Below are positions 40,127 to 48,548 of a stretch of DNA of 64,000 nt, in pieces. The stretch spans positions 16,166 to 80,165 of the forward strand of contig JAJDUG010000022.1 in the NCBI GenBank assembly GCA_022826755.1, in the 5' to 3' direction. This DNA is from Acidobacteriota bacterium (GTDB taxonomy: Bacteria; Acidobacteriota; Terriglobia; Versatilivoradales; Versatilivoraceae). How positions within the stretch are numbered: position 1 is the stretch's first letter; every line of letters begins with the position of its first letter. Below the pieces are notes generated by a model. The model saw only the letters and a list, made by a program, of their open reading frames with translations. It did no database searches and was not told the DNA's origin. The position numbers and the translations under genes were made by a program.

Positions 40127-40601
40127 ATGCCAAAGACAAGCTCATTCAGGATCATTCTTACCGATTCCGAAAGAAGAATTCTGGAGGCAAAAGCCCGTAA
40201 ATATAAATCATCGTATATTGATGTCATTCGGGCCAAGATCGTCCTCTACGCCTCCCACGGATTGGACAACAAAGACATCGCAACCCGACTGGATACGTCG
40301 GCCCAGATCGTGTGTAAGTGGCGCAAACGTTTCTTCGAGCATCGTCTGGCCGGGCTGGAGGACGCTCCCCGCAGAGGCCGGCCGCCTCTCTTTTCCCCCC
40401 GAGGTGGTCGCTGAAGTGAAGTCGCTGGCCTGTGAGTTGCCATATACCTACGGTCTGCCACTGTCCCGCTTCAGCATGGCAGAGATACAGGGTGAGGTCA
40501 TTGGTCGAGGACTGGTCGCTTCGATCGGAGAGACTACGATCTGGCGATGGTTGTCGCAGGATGCGATTCGGCCTTGGTTTCACGGAAGAGGGACGCACTA
40601 A
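40127..40601 (+). pseudogene. IS630-type transposase remnant, frameshifted and truncated
   Basis: From ATG 40127 (good GAGAGGGAG before it) the frame gives a helix-turn-helix domain: LTDSERRILEAKARKYKSSY, NKDIATRLDTSAQIVCKWRK, GLEDAPRRGRPP. At CTTTTCCCCCC (about 40389-40399) the family sequence moves to the +1 frame: FPPEVVAEVKSLACELP, then GLPLSRFSMAEIQ and TTIWRWLSQDAIRPW. It then ends at 40601 with unrelated residues, so the DDE catalytic domain is absent. The homopolymer site could be a programmed shift, but the truncation makes it dead. Confidence 0.8.
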
Positions 40602-40831
40602 GACGCTGGTCCAAAGCGGTTCACGAAAGAAATCAGTTTAGCAACTCCTAGAAAAAACTACCTTCCCAAACTCAGATAGTCCTTGGCGCTGCGCATTTCT
40701 CCGGCGCAGACGTAGACCTCGAAGTGTCCATTGCTGTTGCTTCCACAGCCTTGGAGGAGAGGAGGAGGTTGCGAGGGGACCTCACCGTCCGGGATCGGGA
40801 CCGGCCATGGGGTCGTGTTCCCCTGAATCCG

Positions 40832-41002
40832 CCAGCTTTGCCGGGCAGGCTGGACTTTCTCACTCCCTGGCATAGCAGAGCACCCCGAAACGCCTCCTGG
40901 ACCGATTCCCCTCTCAGGGACCGCAGGTCCCGCCGTCTGCGGGGAAACCGGAAGGGTCGGCTCGCTCAGCAGTCCCGTGGTCGCAATCCGGTCCGGGCGA
41001 AC
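40832..41002. repeat. composite repeat, block A, copy 2
   Basis: It matches 38009-38180 throughout (CCAGCTTTGCCGGGCAGGCT, CCTCCTGGACCGATTC, CGCAGGTCCCGCCG). Here the IS66-like elements that follow copy 1 are absent. Confidence 0.75.
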
Positions 41003-41021
41003 CGTCCCGATCGTAACTGTT

Positions 41022-41113
41022 CGCCAACGTCCCGAAAGGTCCAATGGATTCCTTTTCACAAAGAGGGATATAACAAGGGAACTGCAATCGGCTGACCCAT
41101 AGTAAGTCTATTT
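41022..41113. repeat. composite repeat, block C, copy 2
   Basis: It matches 38841-38938. It is joined almost directly to block A through a single GTAACTGTTCG, so this copy looks like an empty form of the locus. Confidence 0.7.
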
Positions 41114-41163
41114 TAAACAGTAGGTTACCGTCATCAGGTTGCAGGCCGTGCAACAGTGTCTCG

Positions 41164-41197
41164 TCCTGTTAATCCTGTGTATCCTGTGTATCCATGT
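41164..41197. repeat. scattered intergenic repeat, ATCCTGT type, at the right edge of the island
   Basis: TCCTGTTAATCCTGTGTATC then CTGTGTATCC: three spaced ATCCTGT-like units. It is the reverse sense of 21431-21463. Confidence 0.65.
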
Positions 41198-41339
41198 TCC
41201 ACAATGCAACCAAACGGTCTAACGAAACTTGGGCCTATTCCCGATTGGCCATGAAACTCCCCTGTTGCTCTCTCGAATGATCCGCCTATCGTGGGGGGCG
41301 TGGGCATCGCTTGTTTCTGGTACAGGAAACCCGAGCGTG

Positions 41340-42125
41340 TCAGGCCATGTTCATCCCGCCGCAGATGTTGAAGGCTTGCCCTGTAATGGCGGCCGATTCG
41401 TCGGAGGCGAGCAGTATCGCCATCGGAACGATTTCCCGCGGCTGAAGTCGTCTCCCGATCGGGGTGAGACGTGCTTCCAGTTCGGAAAACTCGATCCCCA
41501 ACCTCCCGGAGTCGTACTGGATCCGGCGGTCGTTCATCTCGGTCTGCACCGGACCCGGACAGATGGCGTTGACGGTGATGCCATCCTTGGCTATTTCCAG
41601 GGCCAGAGTGCGGGTGAGCCCGAGCATCCCATGCTTGGAGGCGGTATAGGCCACTCCATGGAATTGAGGCGTCCTGGAGGCTAACGAGGCAATGTTGATG
41701 ATCCGCCCCCCTTCTCTCTTGATCATTGACGGAAGGACCGCCTTGCACAACAGGTAGGGAGCGGTCAGGTTCAGAGCCAGGGAGCGATTCCAGAACTCGT
41801 CGTCAAATTCAATGACCGGCTTCGGATTGGAGCTGCTGCCCAACCCGGCGTTGTTGACCAGGATGTCCAGGCTTCCCAACTCTCTTTCGGCCAAGCCGAT
41901 CAAGCCCGGGACCGTGGACAATTCCAGCAGGTCGGCCGGAATGGCTACCGCTTCCCTTCCCAGAGCCCGGATCTGTTGAACCAATGAATCCAGATCTTGC
42001 GTGGTTCGGGCCGTGACGGCCACCCGGGCGCCCTCCGCGGCAAACCCCAGGGCGATGGACCGCCCGATGCCACGGCTGGCCCCGGTGATAAGAGCAGTCT
42101 TGTCTTTCAGCTTGAGTGAGTCCAT
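41340..42125 (-). CDS. SDR family oxidoreductase (FabG-like)
   Basis: I start at ATG 42125, with AGGAAAGG 8-10 bases upstream, for 261 residues; an upstream ATG (42134) directly abuts the ribosome binding site. The protein is a classical SDR: TGASRGIGRSIAL at about 14-26, NNAGLGSS at about 91, catalytic Ser in NIASLAS, YTASKHG with Tyr and Lys, and CPGPVQTEM. The C-terminus (ITGQAFNICGGMNMA) is also typical. It may reduce a 3-keto acyl or sugar substrate with NAD(P)H; the specificity is unknown. It stands alone at the island's right side and is divergent from the ABC exporter gene. Confidence 0.9.
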   Translation of the reverse strand: MDSLKLKDKTALITGASRGIGRSIALGFAAEGARVAVTARTTQDLDSLVQQIRALGREAVAIPADLLELSTVPGLIGLAERELGSLDILVNNAGLGSSSNPKPVIEFDDEFWNRSLALNLTAPYLLCKAVLPSMIKREGGRIINIASLASRTPQFHGVAYTASKHGMLGLTRTLALEIAKDGITVNAICPGPVQTEMNDRRIQYDSGRLGIEFSELEARLTPIGRRLQPREIVPMAILLASDESAAITGQAFNICGGMNMA

Positions 42126-42299
42126 CAGTCGCATCCTTTCCTGTTTTTCAGCCTGATTGGATTGAGTGGAAAGAATACCCCCAACCAGGCTGCCTATCAA
42201 TCGTCATCAGGACGAGAGGTTCCTGCACCGGAAGCCGGCTCGGGCGATGACCCGGTGCGGGCGTGCGGATGCTCCGGACTGCGAGCCAGCCGTTTCCCG

Positions 42300-42336
42300 A
42301 CAAAATTCTGTGCATCCTGTGCATCGATGTAAATCA
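42300..42336. repeat. scattered intergenic repeat, ATCCTGT type
   Basis: ATTCTGTGCATCCTGTGCAT then CGATGTAAATC. Related to 41164-41197. Confidence 0.6.
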
Positions 42337-42473
42337 ATCGCTTTGCTCTCGAGGCCGATACCCAACGCCGGGAATCACATGGTGGCATTTCCTGTCCCGG
42401 GTGGACCTTTCCTCAACCCGTTTTTTTTTACCCGAACCCGGGGGCGTTCCCATTGAGGGGGTCAAGAGCACCG

Positions 42474-42530
42474 TCTTTCTTCGTGTGTCTTCGTGGCCCT
42501 TCATGCGTCTTCGTGGATTCCTCTTTTTTG
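42474..42530. repeat. scattered intergenic repeat, TCTTCGTGG type
   Basis: TTTCTTCGTGTGTCTTCGTG, then GCCCTTCATGCGTCTTCGTG and GATTCCTCTT: four copies of a 12-14 base unit around CTTCGTG. Confidence 0.7.
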
Positions 42531-42589
42531 TCGTTGTTTCAGGCAGGTTCTCCACCCGCTATCTCAGGGGTCCGGGCAAGCACAAATCC

Positions 42590-42618
42590 TTGACATTCAT
42601 GCCAAAAGCGGCTAGGTT
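42590..42618 (+). promoter_or_regulatory. promoter for the ABC exporter-yicC-gmk-rpoZ-coaBC run
   Basis: TTGACA (42590-42595), 17 bases, then TAGGTT (42613-42618). It stands about 43 bases before ATG 42662, which supports that start. Confidence 0.55.
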
Positions 42619-42661
42619 TGCGCGACCCGGCAGGCAATCGGAGGGCTCGAGACCATCCGGA

Positions 42662-44533
42662 ATGGAAAAGTGGCCGTTCTTCAGCCATATAAAGCCCTTT
42701 TTCCCTTTCATCGTGGCCGCCACTCTGTTGATGGGTCTGGCAACGGGCCTCAAGGGCTTCCTGGCCTTACTGGTGGGGCCTGTCATGGACCACCTGCTCG
42801 TTCCCGATCCTCCAAGCAGCGTCCCCCTCGGAAAACTGCTCATTTTCCCCGAGGAAATCTACCTGGAACAGATCAATCCCTTCCCCTTTGAGGATCCCTG
42901 GCTGGTGGTCGGGTTGCTGGGAGTTCTGGCCACGCTCGCCAAGGGAGTGTCCGAATACAGCTCGACCTATATCCTGAACTACGTGGGGCAATCCTGCGTC
43001 GCCCGCCTGAGGACAAGCGCTTACGAGAATGTGGTCTATCAGTCGTCCCAATTCTTCTACAAGAACACCACCGGAAATCTCATATCTCGAATCACCAACG
43101 ACATCGAAAAAATCCAGTTCGCTTTCTCCACCAATCTGGCCGATGCGCTGAAGCAAACCCTGACGTTGGTGACTTTCCTTGCCATATTGTTTTTTCTCGA
43201 CTGGAAGCTTGCGCTCATCATTTTCCTGGCAGCGCCCCTGATCATTCTTCCTTCCAGGATCCTGGGCCAATTCGTGCGGCAGCTCAGCCGGGCCAGCCAG
43301 GAGAAGCTGGGGCAGGTCGCCGAGATTCTTCAGGAAAGCATCAGCGGCCAGCGCATCGTCAAGGCATTCTCCATGGAGCAGTTCGAACTGGACAGGTTTC
43401 GGCGGGCCGTTCGACAAGTGGCCAGGATCAATCTCAGGCATCTTCGCTTGCAGGCGCTTCCCTCTCCACTCATGGAGCTGTTGGGGGCCTTGCTGCTGGT
43501 GCCCCTGCTCTACTACGCCCAGCAGGCGATCGGCCAGGGCCGGATGAGCCAGGGAGATTTCGGGGTGTTCTTCGTTGCCCTGTTGAGCTTGTACGAACCC
43601 ATTCGGCGCATGAGCGGCATCTACATGAACTTTCAACATGCCAAGGGCGCATCCGGCAAGGTCTTCCAGATCATGTCGGAGCCTCGTCAGGTGGTGGAAG
43701 ATCCCGATGCCGCCGAGCTGGCCGATTTCCAACATCGGATCGAGTTCCAGCAGGTGAGCTTCAACTACCCCGAGAGTGGCCTTCCGGTCTTGCAGCAAAT
43801 AAACCTGAGGGTCGGCCGCGGCGAAGTGGTGGCCCTGGTCGGACCCAGCGGTTCGGGCAAAAGCAGCCTGGTCAACCTGATTCCCCGCTTTTTCGATCCC
43901 ACCGAGGGTCGGGTGCTGATCGACGGGATCGACATTCGCCATCTCAAGCTGTCCTCCCTGCGTGGCTTGATGGGAATGGTGACTCAGGAGACCATCCTCT
44001 TCAACGACTCGTTGCGCAACAACATTTGCTACGGCAGGTCCCAGGTGACAGAGGCCGAGATGCGCGAGGCGGCCCGGGCAGCCCTGGCCGAGGAGTTTAT
44101 CCTGGAGCTTCCGTCCCAATACGACGCCAGCATCGGCGAGCGGGGACAGCAACTCTCAGGGGGACAGCGGCAGAGGCTGGCGATTGCCCGGGCGCTTCTG
44201 AAAAACGCTCCCATTCTGATCCTGGACGAAGCCACCTCTTCCCTGGATACCGAGGCAGAGATCCTGGTGCAGCGGGCATTGGCCAATCTCATGCGCGGCC
44301 GAACGGCAATTGTCATTGCCCACCGGCTTTCGACCATTCGACGGGCCGATCGCATCGTAGTCATTGAGCATGGAAAGATCACCGAGGTCGGAACTCACGC
44401 CGACCTGATGGAAAAGCGAGGACTGTATCAACGGCTCCACGATCTTCAGGTGACAGGCGACGAGTCCGAACTGGAGCCCGTGTCTTCACCTGAGAGACCT
44501 GTATCCCGCAGAACCCGGAGCCGGCAGCCATGA
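42662..44533 (+). CDS. MsbA-like ABC exporter (fused membrane and ATPase domains)
   Basis: The 623-residue half-transporter starts at ATG 42662, just after a promoter; frames further upstream lack similarity. Residues 1-350 are a six-helix type I exporter membrane domain (SSTYILNYVGQSCVARLR, NTTGNLISRITNDIEKIQ). The ATPase follows with Walker A GPSGSGKSS, Q-loop VTQETILF, signature LSGGQRQR, Walker B ILILDEATSS and switch His in IAHRLST. The closest functional group by sequence is the MsbA lipid A/phospholipid flippases of the inner membrane, which fits an outer-membrane-bearing cell. The last 35 residues are a polar, basic tail. yicC begins 10 bases after its stop. Confidence 0.93.
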   Translation: MEKWPFFSHIKPFFPFIVAATLLMGLATGLKGFLALLVGPVMDHLLVPDPPSSVPLGKLLIFPEEIYLEQINPFPFEDPWLVVGLLGVLATLAKGVSEYSSTYILNYVGQSCVARLRTSAYENVVYQSSQFFYKNTTGNLISRITNDIEKIQFAFSTNLADALKQTLTLVTFLAILFFLDWKLALIIFLAAPLIILPSRILGQFVRQLSRASQEKLGQVAEILQESISGQRIVKAFSMEQFELDRFRRAVRQVARINLRHLRLQALPSPLMELLGALLLVPLLYYAQQAIGQGRMSQGDFGVFFVALLSLYEPIRRMSGIYMNFQHAKGASGKVFQIMSEPRQVVEDPDAAELADFQHRIEFQQVSFNYPESGLPVLQQINLRVGRGEVVALVGPSGSGKSSLVNLIPRFFDPTEGRVLIDGIDIRHLKLSSLRGLMGMVTQETILFNDSLRNNICYGRSQVTEAEMREAARAALAEEFILELPSQYDASIGERGQQLSGGQRQRLAIARALLKNAPILILDEATSSLDTEAEILVQRALANLMRGRTAIVIAHRLSTIRRADRIVVIEHGKITEVGTHADLMEKRGLYQRLHDLQVTGDESELEPVSSPERPVSRRTRSRQP

Positions 44534-44543
44534 TCGGGGGCTC

Positions 44544-45440
44544 ATGATCCATAGCATGACCGGATATGGTCGAGGCCAGTGGCAGGAGGAGAGTTGGCTC
44601 TGCCGTGTCGAGGTCAAGTCGGTCAACCACCGATACCTCGACATCCAAAACCGGCTCCCTTCGGAACTCTCAAGCCTGGATGGAAAGATCAGAAAGTGGA
44701 TCCAGAAACGAATCAGGCGAGGACGCATTGACCTGTTCCTCAAGATCGAAAAAGGCGATGATCCGGGATTCAGCCTCAACCGGCCGTTGTTTGAAAGCTG
44801 CCTGGACGCCCTGAAGCTCTTGGAGAGGGACTACTCCATCGAGGGAAGGGTCGACCCAAGCCAGCTTCTGAGAATGCCCGGGATGTTGGCCCGGGAGTCG
44901 GCCCCTGTTTCGGATGAACAGTTGGCCGTGCTCGAGGCCGGGGTCGCGAGCGCCGTCGCCCAGGCCCTGAGCGACCTGGAGACCATGCGGTGTGCGGAAG
45001 GCCAGGTTCTGGAGACCGAAATCCGGACGCGCCTGCACGCTATCGAGACGGAGGTCCAAAGGATCGAGACTCAGTCGGAAGGACTGTTGGAACTGCATCG
45101 AGAGCGTTTGAAGACTCGCATGGAAACCATTCTGGCAGACGTCGACATCGACCCTGCCCGTCTGCTTCAAGAGGCTGCCCACCAAGCCGACCGCGGAGAC
45201 ATCAGAGAAGAAGTATCACGACTGATCAGCCATGGGACGCAGTGTCGGGCTCTTTTGTCGGGCTCGGGCGAAGTGGGCAAGAAGATGGATTTCATGATGC
45301 AGGAAATGAATCGTGAGGCAAACACGATCCTGTCCAAGAACGCCGGCCTGGCGGACCGGCGACTGGATATCACCAACGCAGCCATTACCATCAAGACCGA
45401 AATCGAAAAAATTCGCGAGCAGATCCAGAATGTGGAGTGA
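44544..45440 (+). CDS. yicC: YicC family endoribonuclease
   Basis: The 298-residue protein begins MIHSMTGYGRGQ, the family hallmark, followed by SVNHRYLDIQNRLPSEL, and ends with MDFMMQEMNREANTILSK and DITNAAITIKTEIEKIREQI. Length and both conserved ends are normal. YicC proteins are RNases that, in studied bacteria, cleave RNA including regulatory RNAs. The tight placement between an ABC exporter and gmk suggests one operon, and yicC-gmk-rpoZ is a common order in several phyla. Confidence 0.95.
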   Translation: MIHSMTGYGRGQWQEESWLCRVEVKSVNHRYLDIQNRLPSELSSLDGKIRKWIQKRIRRGRIDLFLKIEKGDDPGFSLNRPLFESCLDALKLLERDYSIEGRVDPSQLLRMPGMLARESAPVSDEQLAVLEAGVASAVAQALSDLETMRCAEGQVLETEIRTRLHAIETEVQRIETQSEGLLELHRERLKTRMETILADVDIDPARLLQEAAHQADRGDIREEVSRLISHGTQCRALLSGSGEVGKKMDFMMQEMNREANTILSKNAGLADRRLDITNAAITIKTEIEKIREQIQNVE

Positions 45441-45491
45441 GCTCGGTGGCGATTGAAGACACTAGCCCCGATTACCCTATCGAGTAGAAAG

Positions 45492-46127
45492 ATGAAGGCA
45501 AAGGGACAGATCTTTATCGTGTCGGCTCCATCCGGATCGGGCAAGACCACGTTGCTCAGGAGACTCCTGAAGGAAGATGCGCGATTGCGCTTCTCCGTGT
45601 CCTACACCACCCGAAAGCCGAGAGGCCGGGAGCGTAACGGCAAGGAGTATTTCTTCGTGAGCGAGACGGAATTCGAAGCCATGATCGACCGCGGCCAGTT
45701 CCTCGAGCATGCCAAGGTCTTCGGCAATTATTACGGAACCTCTCGGGAGTATGTGGAGGAGTGCATCACCGCCGGCACCGATCTGCTCCTGGACATCGAC
45801 ACCGACGGGGCTGCTCAGGTAAGAAGGCAACGGCCCGAGGCTGTTGCCATCTTCATCATGCCTCCGTCGTTCCAAGCGCTCGAACAGCGCCTGGAACAAC
45901 GTCACCTGGACAGCGCCGAAACCATCCGGCAGCGCCTGGATTGGGCCAGCCGGGAAGAAATCCATCAATTTCGACACTACGATTACGTGGTGGTCAACGA
46001 CCTGCTCAGCAGGTCCCACGATCAGCTTCGCTCTATCGTCCTGGCGGAAAGATGCCGTCGAGACCGATCGCTTGAACAGATCGAAATCATCCTGAAATCC
46101 TTTGGAGGAGATTCCATTGACCGATAA
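45492..46127 (+). CDS. gmk: guanylate kinase
   Basis: The enzyme phosphorylates GMP to GDP with ATP. ATG 45492 gives 211 residues, the expected length; the frame is open slightly upstream to 45453. The P-loop is SAPSGSGKTTL (about 9-19), the GMP-binding segments are SYTTRKPRGRERNG and YFFVSETEFEAM, and the lid contains RLDWASREEI. DLLLDIDTDGAAQVRRQ matches the Walker B region, with Asp-Thr where many have Asp-Val. The stop overlaps the rpoZ start by 11 bp, so the two are probably translationally coupled. Confidence 0.96.
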   Translation: MKAKGQIFIVSAPSGSGKTTLLRRLLKEDARLRFSVSYTTRKPRGRERNGKEYFFVSETEFEAMIDRGQFLEHAKVFGNYYGTSREYVEECITAGTDLLLDIDTDGAAQVRRQRPEAVAIFIMPPSFQALEQRLEQRHLDSAETIRQRLDWASREEIHQFRHYDYVVVNDLLSRSHDQLRSIVLAERCRRDRSLEQIEIILKSFGGDSIDR

Positions 46128-46353
46128 CATCGGACAAATCGACAGCAAATTTCGATACATCATCGTGGCGGCCAAGAGAACCCGGCAACTGCAGGGCGGT
46201 TCAAACCCTCTGGTTCAGAGCCTCTCGAAAAAATTCACCCGGATTGCCCAGGAGGAAGTCGCCGCGGGTGTGGTGAACTTTGAGATCCTCGGCGGTGAAC
46301 CCCAGGACGATGACGAGGCCCTGCCTATCGACGTCGGCCCGGCTCCCCATTGA
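46117..46353 (+). CDS. rpoZ: RNA polymerase omega subunit
   Basis: GGAGGAG at 46104-46110 places the start at TTG 46117, overlapping gmk by 11 bp, and gives 78 residues. The core motif is KFRYIIVAAKRTRQLQGGSN, which includes the omega R-Y-x-x-V-x-x-A-x-x-R-x-x-Q pattern, followed by KKFTRIAQEEVAAGVVNFEI. The C-terminus is acidic. Omega helps assemble beta' into the polymerase and, in some bacteria, shapes the ppGpp response. The TTG start may keep its level low relative to gmk. Confidence 0.93.
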   Translation: MTDNIGQIDSKFRYIIVAAKRTRQLQGGSNPLVQSLSKKFTRIAQEEVAAGVVNFEILGGEPQDDDEALPIDVGPAPH

Positions 46354-46397
46354 GGATCTCCCTTGGCAGAGAGTTTCTGCGGAGGCCGTTTAGTCAC

Positions 46398-47615
46398 ATG
46401 AATCCGAGCCTGATTGTTTTGGGTATCACCGGGTGTATCGCCGCCTACAAGTCCGCCGAGCTTCTGCGCCTGCTTCAGAAGCAAGGCTACGAAGTACAGG
46501 TGGTCCTTACCGAGCACGCTCGGAACTTCGTCACCCCAATGACTCTGGCCGCCTTGAGCCGGCGTCGGGTCATCACGACCCTGTACCAGCAGGAACAACG
46601 GACTGAGGGGGCTCAAGAGGTCGCCATTGAGCATGTTCAGCTTCCCCAGGCTGCCAGTGCGCTTGTGGTAGCTCCGGCCACGGCCAATTGTCTGGCCAAG
46701 TTCGCCGGCGGCATCGCCGATGATTTTCTCTCGACCCTTTACCTGGCGACTACCGGTCCGGTGGTTGTGGCTCCGGCCATGAACGTGCATATGTGGAACC
46801 ATCCGTCGGTGAAGGAAAATGTCGGGCGGCTTCGCTCTCGGGGAGTGATCCTGGTAGACCCGGAAGAAGGCTACCTGGCGGAGGGAATCGAAGGCAAAGG
46901 TCGAATGGCCGACCTGGAAACCATCGTGAGCGCCGTGGTGAAGGCTGCTCGAGGCACCCAGGACCTGGTTGGAGAGACTGTTCTGGTCACGGCCGGTCCC
47001 ACCTGTGAGGACATCGACCCGGTCAGATATCTGAGCAATCGCTCCTCCGGCAAAATGGGTTACGAAATCGCCTCCGCGGCCCGCACCCGCGGGGCCACAA
47101 CCATTTTGGTCAGCGGCCCGACACAGCTTCCGCCGCCTGCCGAGGTTCGATGTCTCAGGGTACGTTCCGCGGAGGAAATGAGATCCCAGGTGCTGCGCCA
47201 CTTTTCCGAGGCCACCATTGTGATCAAAGCAGCCGCCGTGGCCGACTTCAAACCGGCCAGCCGGTCCGGACAGAAGTTGAAAAAGGGACAGGCCCCCCGA
47301 CGCCTGTCGCTGGTCCCGACTCCCGACATCCTGGCCGAGCTGTCCAGCCACAAGCGCGGTCAGATTCTGGTGGGATTCGCCGCCGAAACCGAGCGGGTGC
47401 TGGAAAATGCCCGAGGTAAACTGGCAGCCAAGAATCTGGACCTCTTGGTGGTGAACGACGTCACGCAGGAGGGAGCCGGTTTTGACGGGGATACCAACGT
47501 GGTCACCCTGCTTTCGCACACGGGTTCGGAAATCTCGCTGGGAAAGCGATCCAAGAGAGAGATTGCTCACGCCATCCTGGACCAGGTGATTGCCGTGATG
47601 AAGCGCCATGCCTGA
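46398..47615 (+). CDS. coaBC: bifunctional phosphopantothenoylcysteine decarboxylase / phosphopantothenate-cysteine ligase
   Basis: The protein catalyses two steps of coenzyme A synthesis. I start at ATG 46398 (GGAGG 12 bases before), where the family begins (LIVLGITGCIAAYKSAEL); ATG 46350 is possible. The FMN-binding CoaC half has VAPATANCLAKFAGGIADD and VVAPAMNVHMW. The CoaB half starts near residue 190 with VTAGPTCEDIDPVRYLSN and RSSGKMGYEIA, and later has VIKAAAVADFKP and VGFAAETERVLENA. The 405-residue length is normal. Its stop overlaps the glycosylase start by 8 bp. Confidence 0.95.
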   Translation: MNPSLIVLGITGCIAAYKSAELLRLLQKQGYEVQVVLTEHARNFVTPMTLAALSRRRVITTLYQQEQRTEGAQEVAIEHVQLPQAASALVVAPATANCLAKFAGGIADDFLSTLYLATTGPVVVAPAMNVHMWNHPSVKENVGRLRSRGVILVDPEEGYLAEGIEGKGRMADLETIVSAVVKAARGTQDLVGETVLVTAGPTCEDIDPVRYLSNRSSGKMGYEIASAARTRGATTILVSGPTQLPPPAEVRCLRVRSAEEMRSQVLRHFSEATIVIKAAAVADFKPASRSGQKLKKGQAPRRLSLVPTPDILAELSSHKRGQILVGFAAETERVLENARGKLAAKNLDLLVVNDVTQEGAGFDGDTNVVTLLSHTGSEISLGKRSKREIAHAILDQVIAVMKRHA

Positions 47616-48384
47616 CCATCCCGATCCTGCCCTGCTGGAACAATTGAAAGCTCACCTGGAGTATTACGCGGAATCCGGGATTGACCGTTTCGATCCGAAA
47701 GCGGTGCGCGGAGCGCTCAGATTGGCAGCATCCGTGCGCGGCGAAGGGAAGAGCCCTTCCCGCCGACCGCAGCAATCCGAACCCTCGGCGCAGGCCTCAC
47801 TGTTCGCCGAGTCCGTCCCGGAAAGCGTGCGAGACTCTTCCCTGGAAGAGGTCCGTGATGACCTGGGGGACTGCCAAAGGTGCAAGCTGTGTCAGGACCG
47901 GACCCACATCGTGTTCGGGGCCGGCAACCCACAAGCCCGACTGGTTTTTGTCGGCGAGGGGCCTGGTGCTGAAGAGGACCGACAGGGTCTGCCTTTCGTG
48001 GGACGGGCGGGTCAACTGCTGACCAGGATGATCGAAGCCATACAGATGCGGCGGGACGAGGTCTACATCTGCAACGTGGTCAAATGCCGGCCGCCCGGGA
48101 ACCGCACGCCCCAGGAAGATGAGGTCACCGCCTGTTCGCCCTTCCTGGAGCGACAGTTGGCGGTCTTGCAGCCCGAGGTGATTTGTTGCCTGGGGCTGAC
48201 CGCGGCCCAGACTCTCTTGCAGGTCAGGACACCGATTGGCCGACTCCGAGGAAAGATTCACTCCTTCCGCGGAGCCCGACTGGTGGCCACCTATCACCCG
48301 GCCTACCTGCTGAGGAATCCGCCCGCCAAGCGGGAGGTTTGGGAGGACCTGAAGCGGATAAGGTCCCTGCTGTCGTCCTCGTAG
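47608..48384 (+). CDS. iron-sulfur uracil-DNA glycosylase, family 4/5 type
   Basis: The enzyme removes uracil from DNA. The 258-residue protein has an N-terminal helical and low-complexity stretch (about 1-75), then the glycosylase fold. Motif 1 is [20 protein letters not shown] and motif 2 is HPAYLLRN. The Fe-S ligands come from CQRCKLC (about 89-95) and later Cys residues such as those in [12 protein letters not shown] and ACSPFL. Family 4 versus 5 cannot be settled by eye; GEGPGAEED suggests family 4. It overlaps coaBC by 8 bp and probably shares its transcript. Confidence 0.92.
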   Translation: MPDHPDPALLEQLKAHLEYYAESGIDRFDPKAVRGALRLAASVRGEGKSPSRRPQQSEPSAQASLFAESVPESVRDSSLEEVRDDLGDCQRCKLCQDRTHIVFGAGNPQARLVFVGEGPGAEEDRQGLPFVGRAGQLLTRMIEAIQMRRDEVYICNVVKCRPPGNRTPQEDEVTACSPFLERQLAVLQPEVICCLGLTAAQTLLQVRTPIGRLRGKIHSFRGARLVATYHPAYLLRNPPAKREVWEDLKRIRSLLSSS

Positions 48385-48548
48385 CCTGACAATTGGGTTT
48401 CAGCCGGGAGTGCAAGCCGTTGAAAAACCGCCTGGTTCAGAGACCAGGGCCCCGGTTGCCCAGGTCACGCGGGGTATGGTAGCATCCAGGCTTTTTGCGG
48501 CCGTTCGAGGCCGTCAGCGGTCACCCCCTGTTCGGAAAGGAATACACC

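Larger units (their letters stand above)
40602..41339. other. intergenic end of the island
   Basis: It holds composite repeat copies (40832-41002 and 41022-41113) and one ATCCTGT repeat. A minus-strand frame ending at 40658 (GHFEVYVCAGEMRSAKDYL) might be a gene end but is too short to call. Confidence 0.5.
42126..42661. other. intergenic space with repeats and a promoter
   Basis: This 536-bp gap lies between divergent genes. It holds both scattered repeat types and the promoter listed below. The plus-strand frame open from 42263 shows no family similarity before ATG 42662. Confidence 0.6.

Noticed and set aside
42263..42661. N-terminal extension of 133 residues on the ABC exporter
   Set aside because: The stretch contains scattered repeats and a promoter, has no transporter similarity, and would make the protein abnormally long.
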